From Pseudomonadota bacterium (GTDB lineage Bacteria > Pseudomonadota > Alphaproteobacteria > Reyranellales > Reyranellaceae): DNA of 23,354 nt. The stretch is taken from positions 1 through 23,354 of the forward strand of contig JAEZHS010000416.1 of the NCBI GenBank assembly GCA_023436825.1, in the 5' to 3' direction. The translations under genes and the position numbers were made by a program. The notes under the pieces were generated by a model, which ran no database searches, had not been told where the DNA came from, and saw nothing but the letters and a program-made list of their open reading frames with translations. Below are positions 20,790-23,354 of this stretch, piece by piece. The first letter of the stretch is position 1. Each line of letters starts with the position of its first letter.

Positions 20790-20925
20790 TTGCTGAAATC
20801 ATATGCACGCCGTCGAAATGGATCGGCGTGCGCGACTTGACGTGCCGATGGACACAGTCGACTTCGACGTGCACCGCGATCCCAAGGGGGCGTACTCGAG
20901 AAAACCTGCCGGCGCCTGCCCCTCG
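20790..20925 (-). pseudogene. Decayed fragment of a second SGNH/GSCFA-like gene
   Basis: On the minus strand a segment reads VEVDCVHRHVKSRTPIHFDG, matching VDYLNRHVKSRTPIYLHD of the intact gene at 18240-19100. The nucleotide match runs through ATCGGCGTGCGCGACTTGACG on the plus strand in both places. The upstream part (CTTGGGATCGCGGTGCACG) aligns with the GSC region with changes, and the rest of the gene is missing. It overlaps the 5' edge of the membrane-protein gene. Confidence 0.65.
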
Positions 20926-20939
20926 GCGATGCCAATGGC

Positions 20940-22715
20940 TTGTGCATGGATGACTTGTATAATGCGCGCCGGCGGGCGACTGTCCCTCCGAGCCGTACTG
21001 AACAAGCCGTCCCGTCCTTGGTCTTCGCTGTCCCCACCTCCACCCGCCGTTCGGCAGTCCCAGGCCTCCTGTTCGACCTCGCCCTCGTGGTGCTGGGCGG
21101 CGGCGCTCTGCTGATCGCCATCGTCCTGTGGTTCGACAACGCCCAGGGCGGATTGACCGGCAACGGGCTCTTCAAGAGCCTGGAGCTCAAGCCCTGGGTG
21201 GTCGATCCGGCCAAGGCGCCGCTCTACCCCTCGAACTACCTGTTCTATCCCCTGTACGGCGTACTCTGCCGTCTGCTCGACGTCCTGGGCGTGTTCGCGG
21301 GCGATCCGCGCCGGCAGATGACCATCCTCAATGCCGCGAGCTGCGCGCTCAGCCTGGGGGTGGTCTATCTGCTGATCCGCGCCCTGACCGCCGATCGGCT
21401 GGTAGCGCTGCTGGCCGCGCTATTCCATCTTGCCTCCAGCTTCGTGATGTTCCTCGCCATCATCAACGAGGACATCATGCCGAGCTACACGGTGCTGCTG
21501 TCCGCCATGGCGCTGGGCGCCATCTGGCTCGCCAAGCCGACGGCGCCGCGGGTGTTGGCGGTGTCGGTGCTGTTCTCGCTCGCGTGGCTGATGGAATGGC
21601 GGCTGATGTTCCCCACCCTGCCCGCCATGCTGGTGGCGCTGTGGGTGTGCGAAAAACGCCTGACCTGGCGGTTCGCCTGGATGGCGCTGTTCCTCGTCGG
21701 CGTGGTGGCGACGGCCGCCGTGGTGGCCTGGGCCTGGCACGGCCACCCAGGCGCCGTCGGTCCGATCGACCTGATCTGGACCGGCAAGGCGGTGCGTTCG
21801 GTCTGGGCGGGCTTCACCTGGGCCAAGGTCGGCTACATGTGGGACGGCATGGTGGCCTATCTGCTGGGTGCGGGCGTGGCAGCGATCCCGGGCATCCCGG
21901 GCTGGGACATCTGGCGCTGGGTCGCCACCGTCTGGATGCTCGCGATAGCCTTCTTCGCCCTGCCCTTCCTGTGGCGCCACTGGGACGATCCGCGCTCACG
22001 CGCCCTGTCGGCGATCTTCGGCGTCACCTTCGTGGCCGGCGAGGTCTTCAACCTCTATTCCCAGCCGCAGGACCCGCAGATGCAGATCAACGTCATGGCC
22101 TGGCTCACGATCGGCTGGGCGGTGGTGCTGGTCGCGGTGCGCGAGCGCCGCCGTTATGGCCGGCGCGGACTGGCGGCAATGGCCGGCCTCACGGTGGCGC
22201 TGTTCGCCTACAATGTCTGGAGTATCGCGCCGCTGCGCGGCCTGGACAGCGCCTGGGAAGGCGCCATCCAGCGCATGGAAAGTGAAGGCAATCCCGACCG
22301 CACCGTCTGGCTGATGCACGACTTCGACTGGGCCATGGTCTACGGCTCGCTGTACTGGGGCATCAACGACCCCGGCACGGAGAAGCTCGGCCCCGCGCCG
22401 CAGAAGGAGCCGCGCTTCAAGTGGATCGGCTTCACCGGCCAAGTGCTGCGCCATCCCGAGTGGACCGACCACGAACTCGTCCAAGACCTGCGCGGGCAGA
22501 TCGACCGCGCGCTGGACCTGGGCTACGACGTGCTGGTGATCCGGCTTTGGGACATGGATCCCTATCAGCTCGAGGTCGCGACCGGCATGGTGGCGAGCAG
22601 CGCCCGCATCCAGGCGCTGCGCCGCATGATGCGCGATGACTATGTCGCCACCCAGGCCTTCATCGATCCGGTGGTGGGAGCGGTCGACCGGTTGAAGAAG
22701 AAGCCCGGGCGCTAG
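20940..22715 (+). CDS. Large polytopic membrane protein, GT-C-like
   Basis: The up to 591-residue protein has about ten strongly hydrophobic segments from about residue 44 to 435, with a first long one, LFDLALVVLGGGALLIAIVL, and loops rich in Trp. A soluble C-terminal domain of about 150 residues follows. The layout resembles GT-C glycosyltransferases or related lipid-linked sugar transferases, but I do not see a confident catalytic Asp motif. The N-terminus is uncertain: the track start is TTG 20940 and an ATG lies at 20946. A TATAAT at 20958-20963 with no good -35 suggests transcription may start inside this region. It lies downstream of the methyltransferase and SGNH genes, so glycan assembly is a reasonable guess. 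Confidence 0.65.
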   Translation: MCMDDLYNARRRATVPPSRTEQAVPSLVFAVPTSTRRSAVPGLLFDLALVVLGGGALLIAIVLWFDNAQGGLTGNGLFKSLELKPWVVDPAKAPLYPSNYLFYPLYGVLCRLLDVLGVFAGDPRRQMTILNAASCALSLGVVYLLIRALTADRLVALLAALFHLASSFVMFLAIINEDIMPSYTVLLSAMALGAIWLAKPTAPRVLAVSVLFSLAWLMEWRLMFPTLPAMLVALWVCEKRLTWRFAWMALFLVGVVATAAVVAWAWHGHPGAVGPIDLIWTGKAVRSVWAGFTWAKVGYMWDGMVAYLLGAGVAAIPGIPGWDIWRWVATVWMLAIAFFALPFLWRHWDDPRSRALSAIFGVTFVAGEVFNLYSQPQDPQMQINVMAWLTIGWAVVLVAVRERRRYGRRGLAAMAGLTVALFAYNVWSIAPLRGLDSAWEGAIQRMESEGNPDRTVWLMHDFDWAMVYGSLYWGINDPGTEKLGPAPQKEPRFKWIGFTGQVLRHPEWTDHELVQDLRGQIDRALDLGYDVLVIRLWDMDPYQLEVATGMVASSARIQALRRMMRDDYVATQAFIDPVVGAVDRLKKKPGR

Positions 22716-22716
22716 C

Positions 22717-23260
22717 ATGTCAGGCGACGCGCTCGTCGTCGTCGATATGCAGGCTGGCCTGCTCGACGGCCTGCCGAAGCACGACCTGAAGGGCGTCATC
22801 CAACGCATCAATGCCGCGGCATCATTCGTGCGCGCGCAAAGCGGCAAGGTCGTGTGGATCAGGCATTGCGGCAAGGCCGGCGACGGCTTTGCGCCGCATG
22901 AGCCCGGCTGGGCGTTCCTGCCGGACCTCGATCGCCAGCCCGAGGACCTCGTCGTCGAGAAGACGTTGAACGACTCCTTCGCCGGAACGGCGTTGCACGA
23001 CGCGCTGCAACGCCTGGCGGTAGATCGCGTCGTCATCGCGGGCTGGGCCACGGACTCCTGCGTCGACAGCACTGAGGTCCGCCGTGTCGCGCGACTACCA
23101 CGTGGTGGCCATCAGCGACGCCCATACGCTGAGCGACCGGCCGCATCTCGACGCGCCCACCGTCATCCGGCATCACAACTGGGTCTGGAGCGACCTTCTG
23201 ACCAACCGCTCGATCCGCGTCGTGACGACGGATGAGTTGCTGACCGAACACCAGCGGTAG
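22717..23260 (+). pseudogene. Isochorismatase-type cysteine hydrolase, frameshifted
   Basis: The gene starts one base after the previous stop. Catalytic residues of the isochorismatase/nicotinamidase family are present: Asp in LVVVDMQ (about residue 10), Lys in VVEKTLNDSF, and Cys in GWATDSCVDST. After CVDST the frame becomes Arg-rich. The +1 frame from 23078 reads SAVSRDYHVVAISDAHTLSD and onward to TAG 23260, the normal family C-terminus. A single-base insertion or two-base deletion near 23074-23078 breaks the gene. It would otherwise encode about 180 residues, hydrolysing an amide or vinyl ether. A sequencing error is the alternative to real decay. Confidence 0.75.
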
Positions 23261-23272
23261 CTGTGCTGGGGG

Positions 23273-23292
23273 CGCGCCACTCCAGTGGCGCG
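23273..23292 (+). terminator. Hairpin after hydrolase gene, terminator-like
   Basis: CGCGCCACT (23273-23281) and AGTGGCGCG (23284-23292) form a 9-bp perfect stem with a nominal 2-nt loop, which would open to about 4 nt. It lies 12 bp after the hydrolase stop. No T-run follows, so as an intrinsic terminator it is weak. It could instead be a Rho-independent structure protecting the 3' end. Confidence 0.35.
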
Positions 23293-23354
23293 TCATGAGC
23301 GGCAGGCAACACGACAACCTCACCCTTGTAAGTCATCGCGATCGGGTCGGGTTA

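Noticed and set aside
23166..23336. 57-residue minus-strand ORF starting MTYKGEVVVLP
   Set aside because: The start resembles a small alphaproteobacterial family, but it runs antisense through the hydrolase and soon loses protein character.

Overview
The window is GC-rich DNA (mostly strong GC-ending codons) that looks alphaproteobacterial, of the Rhizobiales/Rhodospirillales kind; this is inferred from protein styles (GapR-like domain, LexA-like phage repressor, phage protein families common in that class) and not from a marker gene. About the first 17.1 kb is the right part of a temperate prophage whose left end lies outside the window. The rest is chromosomal flank.

Prophage layout. A switch region sits at 7.1-8.25 kb. 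It holds a CI-type repressor gene, a small lipoprotein gene, and two outward promoters, each covered by a pair of 16-bp palindromes centred exactly 21 bp apart. A fifth palindrome abuts the repressor start codon. Leftward from the switch (minus strand, 7123 to 1) runs a tightly packed operon whose genes mostly overlap by ATGA/GTGA. It encodes a Cro-like protein, a small ORF, a CII/CP76-like protein, an initiator-type tRNA-Met, a TetR-like HTH protein, a triple-HTH protein, several small exported or membrane proteins, a protein resembling a cysteine peptidase, a C5 cytosine methyltransferase and an SNF2-like phage helicase cut by the window edge. Rightward from the switch (plus strand, 8380 to 16966) runs a long operon of mostly small unknown genes. 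Its recognisable members are a GapR-like/RMF-like fusion, an AAA+ ATPase, a DUF5131 (Gp37/Gp68) protein, an ASCH protein, a zinc-ribbon protein and two Arc-like RHH proteins. It ends in an excisionase-like gene overlapping a tyrosine integrase.

Attachment site. Just after the integrase is a 46-nt 3' fragment of a tRNA-Glu(CUC) gene (17037-17082), the likely attR. A second, 43/46-identical fragment lies 1133 bp further on (18170-18215). Between them are one small SpoIIAA/STAS-like gene and degenerate sequence, which suggests repeated integration at the same tRNA.

Flank (18.2-23.35 kb). This is a group of glycan- or surface-type genes: an SGNH/GSCFA-like protein with a translationally coupled methyltransferase, a second, frameshifted methyltransferase, a decayed fragment of a second SGNH-like gene, and a large polytopic membrane protein resembling GT-C glycosyltransferases. 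A frameshifted isochorismatase-type hydrolase follows.

The points most worth following up are the duplicated operator/promoter geometry, the prophage-borne initiator tRNA with an altered anticodon stem, the GapR-RMF fusion next to an AAA+ ATPase, and the unknown small-gene operon between the right promoter and the integrase. All family assignments are from reading motifs; no database search was possible.
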